DNA of 64,000 nucleotides from Canna indica (GCA_034359265.1 CP136892.1:13502501-13566500); one strand, 5' to 3'; positions 34,290 through 48,167 are shown, counted from the stretch's first letter. A program made the numbers and translations. Notes: generated from the letters alone by a model not told the origin.

Positions 34290-35270
34290 ATTCGATTAGA
34301 TAGCATTATAGGCAATGATGATGTGGAGTGTGTTAATCAATTAAGATTAGATAAATATATTATGTGAGCTACTTCGTAGTGATGGTTCGGTACCATTTGA
34401 GGAGCAAGTATATATGCATATTTTTACATATTCTTGCTCACCATGTAAAGAATCGTACAATTTATTTTAGATTCAAGAGGTTATAAGAAACAATTGGTAG
34501 ACACTTGTATGTTGTTTTAAATGGCGTGCTAAGATTGCATAATAGGCTAATCCATGTGTCGGAACATGTTCCTGAAAATTGCAACGATGACAAATAGAAA
34601 TGATTTAATGTTATTTTTAATAATATTTTTTTCTATATAATAACGTGTTTTCAAATTTTTTTGAACTACAATTGCTTAGGGATTGGATGGAACATATATT
34701 AAGGTTCGTGTGTCTGAATCAGATAAACCAATATATCGAACTAGGAAATCAGAAATTGCAAACAGTGTCTTGGGTATTTGTTCACACGATATGATATTTA
34801 TATATGTATTACAACATTGTGAGGGGTTTGCATCCAATTCTAGAGTGTTTCGAGATGCAATAACTAGACATAATGAGTTTAAAGTTCTCATAGGTAATTA
34901 ATCAATTAATAATGTATTTGACATTTATATTATAAGAATTACAATTACGTTTTTGAATTTATAGGAATCAATTATCTTGTGGATATGATGGATACACAAA
35001 TGGGGAGGGATTTCTTGCACCATACAGAGGAGTACGATATCATTTAGCTGAGTGGAGAAAATGAAGTCAACCTTCTAATCATGAGGAGTATTTTAACATG
35101 AAACATGCCTCGACAATGAATGTAATAGAAAGATGTTTTGTATTGCTTAAGATGTGATGGGCAATCTTAAGGAGTTTGTCTTTCTATCCCAGTAAAACAC
35201 AATGTAGAATAATTACTGTATGTTGCCTCTTACACAATTCTATTCGAGGAGAAATGTAAGTTGATCCAAT
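34290..35270 (+). pseudogene. PIF/Harbinger transposase remnant
   Basis: The N-terminal part shows AHHVKNRTIYFRFKR, VVLNGVLRLHNRLI and VPENCND (34438-34590). The nuclease has LDGTYIKVRV (34680), SDKPIYRTRKSEIANSVLGI and SNSRVFRDAI. A probable intron follows (donor GTAATTAATC at 34894, acceptor TTATAG near 34963). Then come YLVD, GYTNGEGFLAPYRGVRYHLA, NHEEYFNMKHASTMNVIER and VCCLLHNSIRGEM. The DDE residues (LDGT, LVD, VIER) are visible, but frameshifts near 34990 and stops break it. Family membership is clear; function is excluded. Confidence 0.88.
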
Positions 35271-35392
35271 AGAACTTGAAGTCAATACTTTGGATAAACA
35301 AACAACCCAATAACAAAATATAATTGGCATGCACTACCGAAAACATTGTCTTCTGCGACGGCCAAGGCAATCGCAGAGCCGTCACCAATTCT

Positions 35393-35640
35393 CAACGATC
35401 CAAAGTGCGCTCCTCGCGAGCTCGGTTTTCACCGAGTCTGGTCCTCGGCCTTATCGTCATCGAAGACTTGGGCCCCGCGCTCACAACAACCCGAAGTGCG
35501 CTCCTCGCAAGCTCAATTTTCACCGAGTTTAGTCCTCGGTCGTAACATCATCAAAGACTTGGGCCCCCGAGCCCTTAACGACCCGAAGTGCGCTCCTCAC
35601 GAGCTTGATTTTCATCAAGTTTGATCCTCAACCCCGGCGC
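35393..35640. repeat. 92-bp tandem array, left part
   Basis: Units of about 91-92 bp with CGCTCCTCGCGAGCT, TTTTCACCGAGTCTGGTCCTC and AAGACTTGGGCCCC. Continues at 38405 after the solo LTR. Such arrays are common in untranslated parts of Ty3-type elements. Confidence 0.85.
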
Positions 35641-37899
35641 TGTAATGACACTGTTTCTTACTGAACTGAGATAGCACCGAGATTGTAGGTGTTGAGCCTT
35701 TGGGATTGGGTTTGGGAGATATTCATTAGTCTTTTGATGTGTTTCAACCAAATTATATCTAGAAAAAGGTTATTTGAGCAGTTTGGATGAGATTTATGAT
35801 TTTTGTCTTTCCGGGTCGAGAAATATTCAAAGTCTATATTGGGAGGGCCTCCTTGGAGGGCTATATGATGTAGGCTTTTTCTTGGCACTAAAAGTCACGA
35901 TAATTATTTCTTGGATGGAAACAAATTGAAGATCGATTTTTAAGGAATTTTTGAAAACCTTTAACCCATCCATATTTGATCCGGAAGATTTTAAAAAATT
36001 TTATTTTTGCAAATTTGTACTAGAATCCAAATTTTGGATATTCATCCGTAAGGAATTTGATTTTTTTAAAATATTTTTATTGAACCCAAATGGGGGGTAT
36101 TTCCTTATTTATATTTATGTTTTAAAGTTAATGGAGAATAAAAATAAATAGAGACATTAACATAAAATTAAGATATGTGTATTATGTAGTGGTCAACCAC
36201 TCTCAGTGACGACCTGGGTGCCGACCTCTTTACCCAGTGCCGAGCTGACTTGCTACTGCCAACATCATGAGGCAGGGGGTATGTTGGTAACTGCTTACCT
36301 CACTACTCATCAGTCTTACTATAAAAACACTTCCCTCTCACTTGTTTGCCTATTCTTTTCCACGACTCCCATCAGAAGGCCCCCTTGCCACTCGACTTCT
36401 CCCCATTCGACGCTCCTCTCCATCCCTCTTTGATTCACCTCTATCCAGCCATCCCAACACCGAAACTCACGCACATTCATGTCTAAAACCAACCTATCTT
36501 TAGAGGAGGTGAGCTCGAGATCCCCAAGCTAGGGTTCTTGGTTTCCTACCTAGATCCAGCCATACACTCTGATTTCTCTCTTTTATTGGCTTCCAAGGTA
36601 CTCTCAACCATCACACACCTTCTTATTTCCTAGGTTTGGTTAAACTTCAACTTAGATGATGGATTTGATGGTTGGTGATTGTAACTAGGGTTTCAATTAG
36701 GGCTTTTAGAATTCGAGTGCACTTTAGTGTCAAATCTTGGTTGATGATTAATTAGCGTTCGGTTTTTTATGTTTATGGTACTAGATACTCCAGAAGGTCC
36801 TATCGTTGGCTCCATGGCACTGTAGGCTTGGAGCTCATCTTCTTGACCGAGTATTGTGAGTTGATAATATAGATCTATGATGTGTTCTTTAATTTTGATG
36901 CTTTCAAATCTATATTCCTAGACATATCATGTTTTAGAGTGTATGATAAGATTTGATCCCGCATGATTTTGAATATGTCACTTTTTATTTTGAGCATTAT
37001 TTATGAAATGCAGAGTTTCTATTGAGTAGAGCTCTGATATTGTGATACACTGATCAGTAATCTAAAAGTATAAAAAAAATGTTCGATCTTATGGGGATGA
37101 ATCTCTAATAGAAACTGTAGCTAACGACAATAGACGTTAGCCCTGGTGTACCTTGGTTCGGCCCCAGCTAGTAGGGGAGTTACTAGCCCGGCATGATGGC
37201 CCCATAACCGGATTGGACTAACTACTTTGACTAACCTCTTTAACAATAATGATGGATTTAAATATCAGATCCCCCATTTGATATTATGACATAATGGTTT
37301 TGGTATTATAAGTAATGCTTGAAATGGAATTGCAAATGTTGTTCAGTATATTTTACTTGAAATAATATATTTTAAAATGACATTTGACGAAGAAGATTAT
37401 GTTTGAGATTGTCATGTTCATGTTATAGATTTATATTATCTCTCACTGGCTCTTTGTGACTCACTCCAATATTACACGTATTTCAGATCCTAGTGTTGAC
37501 ATGAGTCTTCGTCATCCAGCTCATTAGAGACTTTGATCATTTTGGTGAGTCATCACACATCCGTGAGGCCTTTTGGTTTTGTATTCACACATGGTTGTAT
37601 TTTGATATATGGACTTGTAAATCTTAGTGTGCTCCATTAACTACAGTCAGGCAGGGATGTCCATTTGATTCAAAACGAACCGAATTGTACTAAATCAAAT
37701 CTTTTTTTTTTACTGAAAATTCAACCCAAAAACCGAACCGACTACATCATAAACCGAACCAAACAATTTCGGTTCGATTCGGTTTCCAAATCGAAGAAAC
37801 CGAATTGCATACTGTAGCATCTGTAGCAATATCACATACCTTATAAATTTCTCCACATATCATATTGTAGCAACATCCCGAAGACCCGAACCGTGTAAA

Positions 37900-37971
<72 letters not shown>

Positions 37972-38404
37972 CAGTTTTTGGGTCGGATCTGTTCCCAAAT
38001 TCTAGGAACCGACTCCGAACCGAATACCAGCATTCGGGTTCGGTTCGGGTTAAGAGTCAAACCTATTGTTGTTGAAACTGAACCGAACTGAATAGTTCAG
38101 TTTGGTTTTTTGGTTCGATTCGGTGTGAATCGAATAGAGGACAACCCTACAGTCAAGATCTTACTGTCGTGTATACTCAGTTATGTTACTTTTAATATTG
38201 TCTGAGTTGTGCACTATGAGAGTGCTTTGGATAGTCAGGATTGATTCTAGTTATGTGTATGAATGTTTCACGATTTATGTATGTTTGGAAAATGTTTAGT
38301 TTTAAGGGAAACTTTGTCTGATTTCATACTTGAATCCTAGTTTGGCTTGCTAGGTGGCTAGTCCATCCTATGCGCCGGTCCAGCCCTGCGTGTGGGTCGT
38401 GACA
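35641..38404 (+). mobile_element. Solo LTR, Ty3/gypsy type, 2.76 kb
   Basis: Starts TGTAATGACACTG and ends GTGGGTCGTGACA. Flanks GGCGC (35636-35640) and AGCGC (38405-38409) match at 4 of 5. The array unit resumes correctly across the insertion. A TATA-like CTATAAAAAC is near 36321. No internal coding region is present, so it is a solo LTR left by recombination. It contains a hAT-type element at 37652-38149. Length and ends suggest the Tekay/Del chromovirus group, an inference. Confidence 0.75.
37652..38149. mobile_element. hAT-type miniature element, CCGAA/TTCGG word, with AT microsatellite
   Basis: Ends CAGGGATGTCCATTTGATTC and, reversed, TAGGGTTGTCCTCTATTCG. Flanks CAGTCAGG (37644-37651) and CAGTCAAG (38150-38157) match at 7 of 8. 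Interior AACCGAA/TTCGGTT words like the element at 21952, plus an (AT)n run at about 37900-37970. Confidence 0.9.
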
Positions 38405-39110
38405 AGCGCCATCAAAGAACTAGGCATTGCGCCCTCAGTGACCCCAAGCATGGTCCTGCCGTGTGATCCCCGTGAACTTGGCTTGACCCCTAGCGCGGTC
38501 CTTGACCCTAAATGTATCCTCCGGCTCCTATGAGGCCAGCTCGCTCTAAATGAGCATAACCCCCAAGCGTGATCCTACCTTACGCTCCCCACGAGCTCAG
38601 CTTGACCCATGCACGATCTTCGGCCTTAAATGTGGCATACGACTCCTATGAGTTCGATTCGCTCTAAATGAGCATGACCTCAAGTACGGTCCTATCTTAC
38701 GCTTCTCGGTGAACTCGGCTTAACCCCAAGCGTGGTCCTCGGCCTTAGTTGCCACTCTCGAGCTCCTACGCCCTCAACTCTCGGTGCGGCCCTCAGCCTC
38801 AACACCATCAAAGACTTGGGCCCCGCGCCCTCACTGACCCAAAGCGCGCTCCTCGAGAGCTTGGTTTTCACCGAGTCTGGTCCTCGGCCTCAGCGCCATT
38901 GAAGACTTGGGTCTCACGCTCTCAACGATCCATTTCAAGCGCGCTACTCGCGAGCTTAGTTTTCACCGAGTCTGGTCCTCGACCTTAGCGCTATTGAAGA
39001 CTTGGGCCCCGTACCCTCAACGACCTAAAGCGCGCTCCTCACGAGCTCGATTTTCACCGAGTCTAGTCACTGGCCTCAGCGCCACTTCTCTTGACCCCAA
39101 CGCCTCGCCT
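38405..39110. repeat. 92-bp tandem array, right part
   Basis: Degenerate units, clearest at 38790-39075, with GCGCTCCTCACGAGCTCG, TTTTCACCGAGTCTGGTCCTC and TTGAAGACTTGGG(T/C). Several frames stay open by chance of the repeat. Confidence 0.8.
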
Positions 39111-41000
39111 CCCGAACTCGAACACCTTCAAAGGGAACCGACGATCGCCAAACATGTAATCCTAGCCTTAACTCCGATTTTGGCAAAAACCCACACAACA
39201 TCGACATCACTCGATAAACAAGCCAAAGAGAAAGTCGAACAACCCAACAAAGACAAACAACACATTCGATATGAAGACAGAAATGCTATTTTATATTCAT
39301 AAAGCCCCACAAGAGGAAAACATACATTTATAGACCCACAAAGGGACAATTTGCAAATAAAAAAAAAAGTTACAGAGATATGTAGTACAAAAAAAAACTA
39401 CTGGAAAAAAATACTCCTCCAAGCGCAATTTTCGGCGTCACTACCGGAGGAGGGTGTGGTCGATTATTAAGATCTCCCAGACCAGTGCCATCGGCACTGA
39501 CACGGCCAATAGTAGGCCCAACCCAAAAACACCTAAAACTATCGTAGAGGAGTAGGCGTTCAGCAGTTGAGGCTTCCAAAAACAAAGCTACACAACACCC
39601 CCTGTCTAGTTCACGGTGAAGGAGGTGCCCACTACGTAAGCCATGCTATGTGAACCCACCATAGGCCGCCGACCACAGGTCCCCGACCATCTCGGTCACC
39701 ACGACTGCCCCCTTGCCTCCTACCCTCCTCTTAAGCCCAGCGGTGTGAACCCATGACAATCTCTCATCTACTCGCTACTAGCCCAAGGCTGATTCTCAAA
39801 GGAACAGAAATTCTCGATACCTCCCACTCCATTCCAAAACTCACACATGCAGAAGATGAAGACACATGGAGCTTTTATAGGCCGGGGGGCACCCCCCCCC
39901 CTAACGGCCATTCACCACTTCCCCACAAAAGGGGCCACGATCGTCAGTCAAATAGCGATCACTCGAGTGCCTTAGAAACTAATAACCCGGTCTCCAGCCA
40001 TAACTACCTCATGTCAAGATTAATGGTTGCACAGGCACACGAAAATATGCCCTATTTCTTCGCGCAACTGCCATATTTACTACAAGAATTGAAGAGTCGT
40101 GAAGCGATAACATCGTTGCTTGTCGAGACCTCCTATTCAACGCATCAACCGAGGAACCCAACCGATGTTCATCCATTAAATCGAGATCAGAAGTCGACAC
40201 ACTATTTGAGCTCGACAGAAAGTCCTTAGACTCCGACCAAGCTCGAGGGTTGTGGACTGGACTATCACTTTGGGCCCGATCGAATTAGGCCCAGAAGCGT
40301 CCACATTCAAAACCAGACTCAAGTCAAACCAGATGCTACTTAGCTCGGGGGCTCCACCCGACAATACAAGGGCACATACCACTACAAGAGATTATTTTTT
40401 TAGTAGCAACTAATTTATAGCAATAAGATAATTGTTGCTAAAAAACTTAGAGGTACATCATTTAGCAACTAATATTAAAAACTCTACAACAAAATTATAG
40501 ATTTCAATATATATGTATACATTTAGTGGTGATTATTTTTATCTTTACCAGCAATTTTATAAATTGATTCTAAAGTCTTTAACGACAATGGATCGAGTGT
40601 GAATTCATTAATTGCTAGTAAAGGTTTTTGCAGCATTTATAATTGCTAGCAGACGTCATAACAATCACCGCTAAAGGGCCAAATTGTAGTAGTGTACGTC
40701 CTCATTAATCAAAAGGGATTCGTCAATTTTGAACCCGACATCATCGAGATTAACCTCGACTAATTCTAAGCATATCCGTACGAGATTCCGAGAGGCATTA
40801 TCGCTAGATATCCCTTAATCTTGCACTATATACAGACACGACGCACATCAAGTACATCAGGATTCTAATTTACTATATCCACATCTAGAATTTTTTCTAA
40901 CTTGAGTGTTGGAGTGTCTTTCCAGGTCCCCCGCCAAAGACGCACCGAACCAAGAGACGCGACAGATCACATCACCCCGACTTCATGCAGGAACATAGAC
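39111..41000 (+). mobile_element. Ty3/gypsy LTR-region debris
   Basis: A TATA-like CTTTTATAGGCCG is near 39870. The segment with TAGCTCGGGGGCTCCACCCG (about 40340) and TTGAGTGTTGGAGTGTCTTTCCAGG (about 40905-40930) matches the LTR end at 52990-53330. This is a second, degraded LTR of that family, but its start was not located. A CACTA miniature element is inside. Confidence 0.55.
40380..40694. mobile_element. CACTA miniature element
   Basis: Starts CACTACAAGAG and ends, reversed, CACTACTACAATTTGG. A 3-bp duplication TAC lies at 40377-40379 and 40695-40697. Interior words TAGCAAC, TTGCTA and TTGCTAG repeat in both senses. No coding. It is inserted in the gypsy LTR debris. Confidence 0.9.
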
Positions 41001-41993
41001 TATCACCCATAGATTTATTATTAACAGATTTGTTTTGTTGGTATTATCGACAAAATTACCAACAGATATATAATTTGTTGGTAATTCTGCCGACCAATTT
41101 ATGAAACCCCTAATTTTTTCTTTTTCTCTTCTTTTTTAGTAGACCAAAATACTACCACTTTTTTCATTAGCCAACGAGTTTTCTGCGCCCTCCGTGACTT
41201 TCCCCTCGTTGCGATACTTCCTCCTTTTTTTCTCTATTGACGAACTTGTGTACCTCTTGATCAGTTGTGCGGTGCTCGTCTATATATATATATTCCTCCT
41301 TTTTTTCTCTATTGACGAACCTGTGTACCTTTTGATCAGCTGTGCGGTGCTTGTCTATACCTCTTGATCAGTTGTCCGGTGCTCGTCTATATATATATAT
41401 ATATATATATACCCTCAAGCTGATGAAAGTTAGGCTTATTTTGGTGGATTTAACACAACTAGGGTTTTCTACATGATTTGTTTCCTCGGAATCAAGGGTC
41501 ACCAGGTGTCTTGCAACTCCCTACTTAGGTCTTATTAAAGCCATCATGAAGCTAATAGCTAGTGTCTGTGTGCTCGAGACTCAATTCATCACATCCGGCT
41601 TATACTTATTTTGTACCTATTTATTGCATCTTGACAACTTGATTCTCGTGCAACAGACCTTTTAAAAGTTTTTAGGTCGCAGGAGATGACTTTTGATCAA
41701 AAGTTATTTACTGATTTTTTTCAATCCTTAAAGAAAAAGATATCGGAATTTCCCAAATGAATAGATTAAGTCGAGTGTTTAGGCTTTAGTACATAGCTCA
41801 GGAATTTTAAATAGATAATGGGGTTTTTGTTCAATCTTTGATGCATTGTGCTTGTGAAGTTCATTTCAGTAAGTTGATAAGGCCATCGATGAAATTCTAA
41901 ATGTGTTATTTTTTCTATGTTATGAGAATTAAACTTGTATTTATATATAGTTGTGTCAAATGCTTTGTTATTATCACACTTTCATATTTTCAT
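41001..41993. repeat. Spacer with tandem duplication
   Basis: From about 41219 a unit with TTCCTCCTTTTTTTCTCTATTG, CTCTTGATCAGTTGTGCGGTG and an AT run occurs twice, with a third partial copy to about 41410. Otherwise AT-rich DNA without a gene. Confidence 0.65.
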
Positions 41994-44706
41994 TGTTACA
42001 CCCCAACTGAGGGTAGTGTGATCGGCCAGGGCCTACATCCTATCCTGTAGCCTACTGTCTACACTAACATATAAGAAACCAGAACATCTCGATAAAAAGA
42101 AACCTCAATGCAAGCTTTATTTAAAAATTTTCAAAGTTTATGATATATGTTTTCAAACCAAAGAAGAAAACCAACATCGTAACAATACGAACATCTTAAG
42201 TATCAAAGTTTTACAAACTTTTTCAAAACACAATCGTCAGTGCAAAAAAGAAAAATAACTACTAAGACACTGGACTATGACCCAAGGACGCCGCTACGAG
42301 ATATGGCACCACCACTTGCCCTCCAACTGCACCATGCCGACAAGCCACAATCACTGCTCATGCTCTGCAAAATAAAAATAAAAAATAAACTGTGAGTCCA
42401 CTTGGGACTCAGTGAGCGATTCTTCCGAACCTCCACATAATCCTCAGTTAGTCATGCATAACATATAAGGCAGCATTGTATATAATCAGGAAGGTAAGTT
42501 ACTTTTTTAAATACGACTACTGGCCCTACAGGTCATGCTGTATAAACTATATAGGTAAAAACCTACCATAATGGCCTATCAAGCCTCTAGCATTCGGCCC
42601 TTGGGCCTAATCATGGTATAAGAATTTCGGCTATAATCGGTCCTACCATACAAGGTAGAATCACACTGGTCGTTCGGCCATATCATATCAAGATGTAAAT
42701 AATAAATCTCGGGCCATCGACTAGGATGGTCTACTAGTCTCCGGACATCGTCTGGGGTAGGGATAGCTAGTCCCACCCAACTGGGGTCTGACACCTAGCA
42801 GGCCCGCTGGTGCATCTCAAGACCCAATCACTAGCCGAGCTAAGCATTGGTCATTTCCGACTTCCACGCTTCTTAGCGGACCATCTTAAGTACATCACAC
42901 AATCAAGTGTCATAGGGTTTCCTTATATATATTTCGGGCCGTTGCCCGTATCCGGCCCTAATCCAGTCGACAGGGTCAACAATTCAATGATGCCCTTCCA
43001 AAAACGTGTACACCTAATAATACTAGGTTTCCAAAGATAAATACTAGAAGTCCTGAAAGTTGTATCATTTCCTAGTTCAGTTTCCATATCTATTATGCAT
43101 CTTACGATGTCCTACATGTTATCTAGTGTTATACGCTACCTTGGGTGAGGAATTCTGTGAACCAAACTTAGAATTCCACCCCTGAATATTTCCGGACAGC
43201 ATATATGAAATAAAGAACGGTAAACATAATTTACAACAACTATCATGTATAACTACGAGGTTTAACAATAAAAATTTATATACTGTATATAGAATTAGAT
43301 TCAATATAGAACATCGTATCTAGCATGGTAAAAATATGCCAATGACACTTACCAAATTAATCATGGGTAACAACATCATGAAGAACCCGAATTAAAAAGG
43401 CAATTAATTCAGTGATTAAAATAATAAGGAATATACATTAAGCATAGCAATAATTTAACATGATACGAGGGATTAAATGAAATCTTTCTTTGAATACATA
43501 TACCATAACCATCATATCCATAAGAGCATTAGCAAGAACATTTCCAAAATATGATAATGAAGGTCTATCACTAAACAATTTATATGATAAGCGAGAAATT
43601 ATGTAACATGAATATGAATTAGCATCGAACGGAAAGGTACGAACAAGTACTCATATCATTCGGTTTCCCCTCTCTCTTTTTTCCTTGCTCGGCCGAAGCT
43701 TGAGCAAGGTAATTCTTGCTCGGCCGAACCCTATGGATGGGAAGAGGCTGACATTCCATCCATAATTTATATGCATCAGTCTACAGATCTAATGTTTAAC
43801 AAGAAACAAAACTCGAAATCATGCATCTTAACTCAAACAGTCCACACTCCCCATTCATACCACTGATCGGCCGACTCAAGCAGGGTAAACCCTTGCTCGG
43901 TCGAGTCCTCAAATTGAAGGGGGCATGGCTACAACAAGAACACCATATGAAACCGTAGATCTAGCATATCATGAACACCAAGCGATCTACGGGCTGTGAA
44001 ACGAGCGAGGAAAATTTGGGGAAATTTTCGGCATGACCTTTCCCCTATTTCCTCAACTCGGCAGTCCACAAAAATGCAAAAAAAAACACGATCTAATACA
44101 TAAGATCTCATGCACATACATCGATTTAAAACTCTACTCAAAGAAACTCGTCGATCGGCGAAAACTCGTGGAGAAAAATCTGATTTCAAATCTCAAAGGG
44201 CCGGCCACCCGCCTCCCTTCAGAAGCATGATGACCAGTCACCTAGATTAGATCACGAAGAAATCTTGAAGAAAATGGGATGCCGATCTCCTCGAGCGTCG
44301 TCGCGAACTCGGCGCCGACAAGATCTCCACCTCCTCTCTCCCTTTCTCCCTCTTGATGGGATGCGTGTGGCTCTCTCTTTGAGCCGCACGGGTGGCTTGG
44401 GTAAGGGGTTTTATTTCCCTCATCCAATGACCCAAATGCCCCTCACATGACTCGACTTCTACTCGGTTCGATCCGAGTTCGATTCGGACTCCGATCCAAT
44501 CCGCACTCATGAGTCGAACTCGACTTAATAAGACATCATAAGCAAGAAAGGAAATAACCATTGAACTAATTTAACTTCATATTTTCATGGGTCGGGTTAT
44601 ATCTTCTACTCGAGGTGATTCCCGCAACTCGACCCGGCTAACCTCCGATCCGGTGCGCTGCACCAAAGATAGATTTTTATATTAGGAAATTTTTTTGGGT
44701 CTTACA
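41994..44706 (-). mobile_element. Solo LTR, Ty3/gypsy type, 2.71 kb
   Basis: On the minus strand it starts TGTAAGACCCAAAAAAATTTCC and ends GTTGGGGTGTAACA. A perfect 5-bp duplication TTCAT lies at 41989-41993 and 44707-44711. No internal region. It differs in sequence from the solo LTR at 35641-38404 but has similar length and layout. Short open frames inside have no recognisable similarity. Confidence 0.88.
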
Positions 44707-44711
44707 TTCAT

Positions 44712-46882
44712 CCATTTTGAGTAAATCTAAATCTCAAGGAGGTTATAGCGTATACTGAAAGAAATGATGCCCTTAAGCCACTCATGTTGATGTACAAGTA
44801 ACCATTCATTTGTAATGGATATATATATATATATATTAATTAGAGACACTTTCTTTCATCATATATGTTGCATCTATTATTTAATTAATAGATTATGATG
44901 AAACCCATCGATTGAGAAATGATTCTAGGATCATGATAAGATCATACTAGTGAGACCTAAAATCTTTGGTTGAAAGTGTTCATAGTCGGAGGTACACTAA
45001 TTGGGGTGTTAGTGTTATCGGTAAGACTAGTCGAGGGTAGTTAATCTCACAGTTACATATGAGGTGTCATTAATGTTGGAGTGTAAGTGCTCATTGGTGA
45101 ATGAATTCATTGAAAATCTGCTAGAGGAACACCTAATGGAGACAATCTCTTGTAGGTCAATAGGTTGTTCCTCATGTGATAATAGGTGTAAGTAATCCTT
45201 GGACATGAAGTTACCATGGTAGCTTTGTGATTACTAATTTCTGTATTTAGTTTATTCCCTATCATGACTCTCTGAGTTATGTGTCGATCGAATACTCTGG
45301 GCACACTGAGGTCTTCATGGAAGCTTGTGAGTAACCAACATGAGATCAGTTGCTTCTAAAGAAAGGAGAGAAGCCTTATGACTTCTAGAGAGTATCATGT
45401 TAGGGAATCTTTGGTCATAGTGGAAATGAAAATTAGAAACACTTTTCAATGTTCCATTGTGAGACAATCATTCAAGATGATGATTGCAAATGAATGAGTT
45501 TTAGGGTTTGACGTTTCCTCCATACCCTAGCTTGGTTCGGGACATTAATTGTACAACCAAAGGGTTGAATTACATGGGAACTTATCATTGAAGGGTGTTC
45601 GATCTGGTATGATTGTACTCTACACTATCTGGGGGTCATGACACATTGCTAGACGTAAATCTTGATCTGTGGGTTTCATTAAATATTAATCAGGAAATCG
45701 ATTCAAGTAGAAGTGTTGTATTGAATCGACCCACTCACCTACGTGGACCCATTGCCAACCTAGTGTGGGGCCTAAATGGGTCACAAACATTAAAGTTATC
45801 TCGTAACAAGATTTATCGGATAAGTCTTGAATGTGGCAATATATGTTTGCTAGCACGGGCATGCCACAACGCGATCACGTTTACCCATCTACGATAAATC
45901 GGGCAAGGAAGTGTTTCTTGGCTCGATGAATTTTTGATTGAAGAGTTCAGTCTAGTCGGTTGGTTAATTATTGAGGATTGGATCCTCAATTTGGGCTTGA
46001 CATTCGAATTGGATTCGAATCGATTCCAAAAATTGGATTCGATTTAGTCGGTAGCATCAAATTAAGCGATTGACCCAAAGTGTGATTGTGCCGAACCTAA
46101 CCATGATGGGAATCATGGTGTGCCACTTCCCTATTTTGTAGGTGGTACATGGGGGCATGTATGACCCAATATATTTCCTTATTGTTAAGGAAATATTCAC
46201 ATCTAAAGATTCTTTCCTAGTTCAAATGTGATTTGAATTTTGGAAATGTAAATTTTTACATGCCATATCTTGAGAGATTTTTTCCTAATTCAAATGAGAT
46301 TTGAATTTTGGAAAGGTAAATATTTATTTGTCATACCTTGAGAAATTCTTTCGTAGTTCAAATGAGATTAGAATTATGGAAAGACTACATTTATAAAGAG
46401 GAGTGGGCGGCACCTTAAGGGGAAGAGATGCCACCTAATTATCCTCTCTTGTTGCTCCTCTCTTGGTTGTCGAAATTTTGATGCCCCAAGATGCAGCTGT
46501 CACCTACTTCATCGAGGACTGAAGCCGCGTCTTTGGAGGAGCAAAATTTAGAGCTACGAGTGTTGTATTCCATAAATTTTGCTCATCATCGATTTCTTCT
46601 TCTCTTGGGCGACCCTTGCTGGAAGTGTTGGTCATCTTCTTGGGAAAAGGAAGATCATTTGTTAAACCGTAGAGCCACGACAAGTTTCCAATGGAGGGCG
46701 AACATTTGGACACCTCTTGGATCAGAGCCTAAGTCTTCTTCATTGTTAAATGTATAATCCTTTGCTCCACTCTCTAATTATTTAGGTCCTCAATTGTATC
46801 AAGGATCATCGCTGGTTTGAGATAATTTTTTTTATGCTATTATCCGCTACACAATGTTTTTCCTTTTGTTTTATCCCAATAG
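44712..46882 (+). mobile_element. Probable copia LTR followed by primer site
   Basis: A primer-site-like TGGTATGAGAGCC is at 46883-46895, preceded by TTTATCCCAATAG, so an LTR should end near 46882. Its start was not located. Inside, three tandem copies of a ~69-bp unit (TTCAAATGAGATTTGAATT) lie at about 46205-46385. Confidence 0.45.
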
Positions 46883-46895
46883 TGGTATGAGAGCC

Positions 46896-48100
46896 GCCCT
46901 TGATGTTGATTTTGGACCGGGTTGTCACGATATATACAATTGTTCTAGGTCTTTTTTGCATGGTTTCTCTTGATTTATTTTCGTAAGGATCAAGAAGTTG
47001 AAGCCAAACCGGTCATCCCTTTAATGGTCGAACCCTAAGAGATAGGGGTTGTTTTGATCTTGAGAAATCACCATGCGAATATGCCAATATTAGGGGTGGC
47101 AGTGGATTTTTGTAAATGCGTATTTACCCGTCCCAGACCCTGATAGGCCATTAGCGGGTTTTGCCCGTTGGGTCATGGGATGTGTATAGGATTTTGAGGT
47201 AAAAACCTTGTAGGGTTTGGGACGGGTTCAAAATTTTAGTCTAACACCCGTCCCAAACCCATTAAGTATAAAATTACTAAAATACCCCTCATATTATCCA
47301 TATATATATAGGATAATTATGTCTTTTTAATTAGAGTTCAATATAATTTATTTTTTTAATTAAAACTAAGTATACATTATACAACAATAACACATTTAAT
47401 TACCTATACCCTATTTCCTAACACATTATATAATATAACAATACACCATCAAGAGTTGAGATGTTCGAAGAAGTAGCTCGTCGGCTATTAATTCTAATAA
47501 TTTTTTATAATTTTAAACTATTCGTATAAGTCATATAATATTAGATATTATGATAAGTATGTAGTATATTTTTTTAACATAATTTTTTTTAATTATTGTT
47601 AGATGTTATGATAAGTATGTAGATTGTAGACTAATTTTTTTTATATAAAATTTGTTAACGGACGAAAAATGGGTACCCAGTGGGTACCCATTAAATTAGT
47701 GGGATGTGTTTAGGAATTACCCTTCAAAATACTAACGGATTTGGGACGGGTTTAGGATTGAGTTTTCTTACTGGGTTTGGGATAGGATTGACTTCGCCGT
47801 CCCAAATTCTCCCAGTGCCATCCCTAGCCAATATCGTGTTTAAAATGTATTTTCAATGAGATTTGAATTTGTTCACGAGTTTTGCTAAAAGCTTGAACAA
47901 AAAATTATCTCATCGATCATCTACAGGTCTCACAAATCTTGTCGTACTTTATTTGGTTCCTAGAAATAATTTTATGAATTATAGAATTTTAAAACATATT
48001 TTCAATGGAATTTGGATGAGTTTCGACAAAACACTTGAATAAAATAATATCTCAATTTCTGTTGTATAGAAGGGTAAAATCAGAATTTTTACTTTTTTTA
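46896..48100 (+). other. Non-coding leader-like DNA after the primer site
   Basis: No gag frame is visible. The segment is AT-rich and carries a hAT-type element at 47091-47826. Confidence 0.4.
47091..47826. mobile_element. hAT-type element, GGGACGGG word
   Basis: Ends TAGGGGTGGCAGTGG and, reversed, TAGGGATGGCACTGGG. A perfect 8-bp duplication GCCAATAT lies at 47083-47090 and 47827-47834. Words TTTGGGACGGG and CCCGTCCCAAACCC cluster in the outer 170 bp at each side; the middle 400 bp is AT-rich. At 736 bp it is the longest of the miniature set. Confidence 0.94.
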
Positions 48101-48167
48101 TTCTGATTCAGTTGGGAATTTTGGCATCCTTATTCCTGGTGGCGGAGCGAGAATATAAAACGAGGGT

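Noticed and set aside
35324..35624. Three overlapping plus-strand frames, and similar ones at 38749-39302
   Set aside because: They are produced by the 92-bp tandem array, which keeps several frames open at once.
41994..44706. Possible genes in the 2.7 kb between TGTTACACC and TCTTACA
   Set aside because: The interval has LTR ends and a TTCAT duplication, and its frames have no similarity, so it is a solo LTR.
46491..46757. 88-codon plus-strand frame
   Set aside because: It lies in a probable copia LTR just before the primer site and shows no recognised domain.
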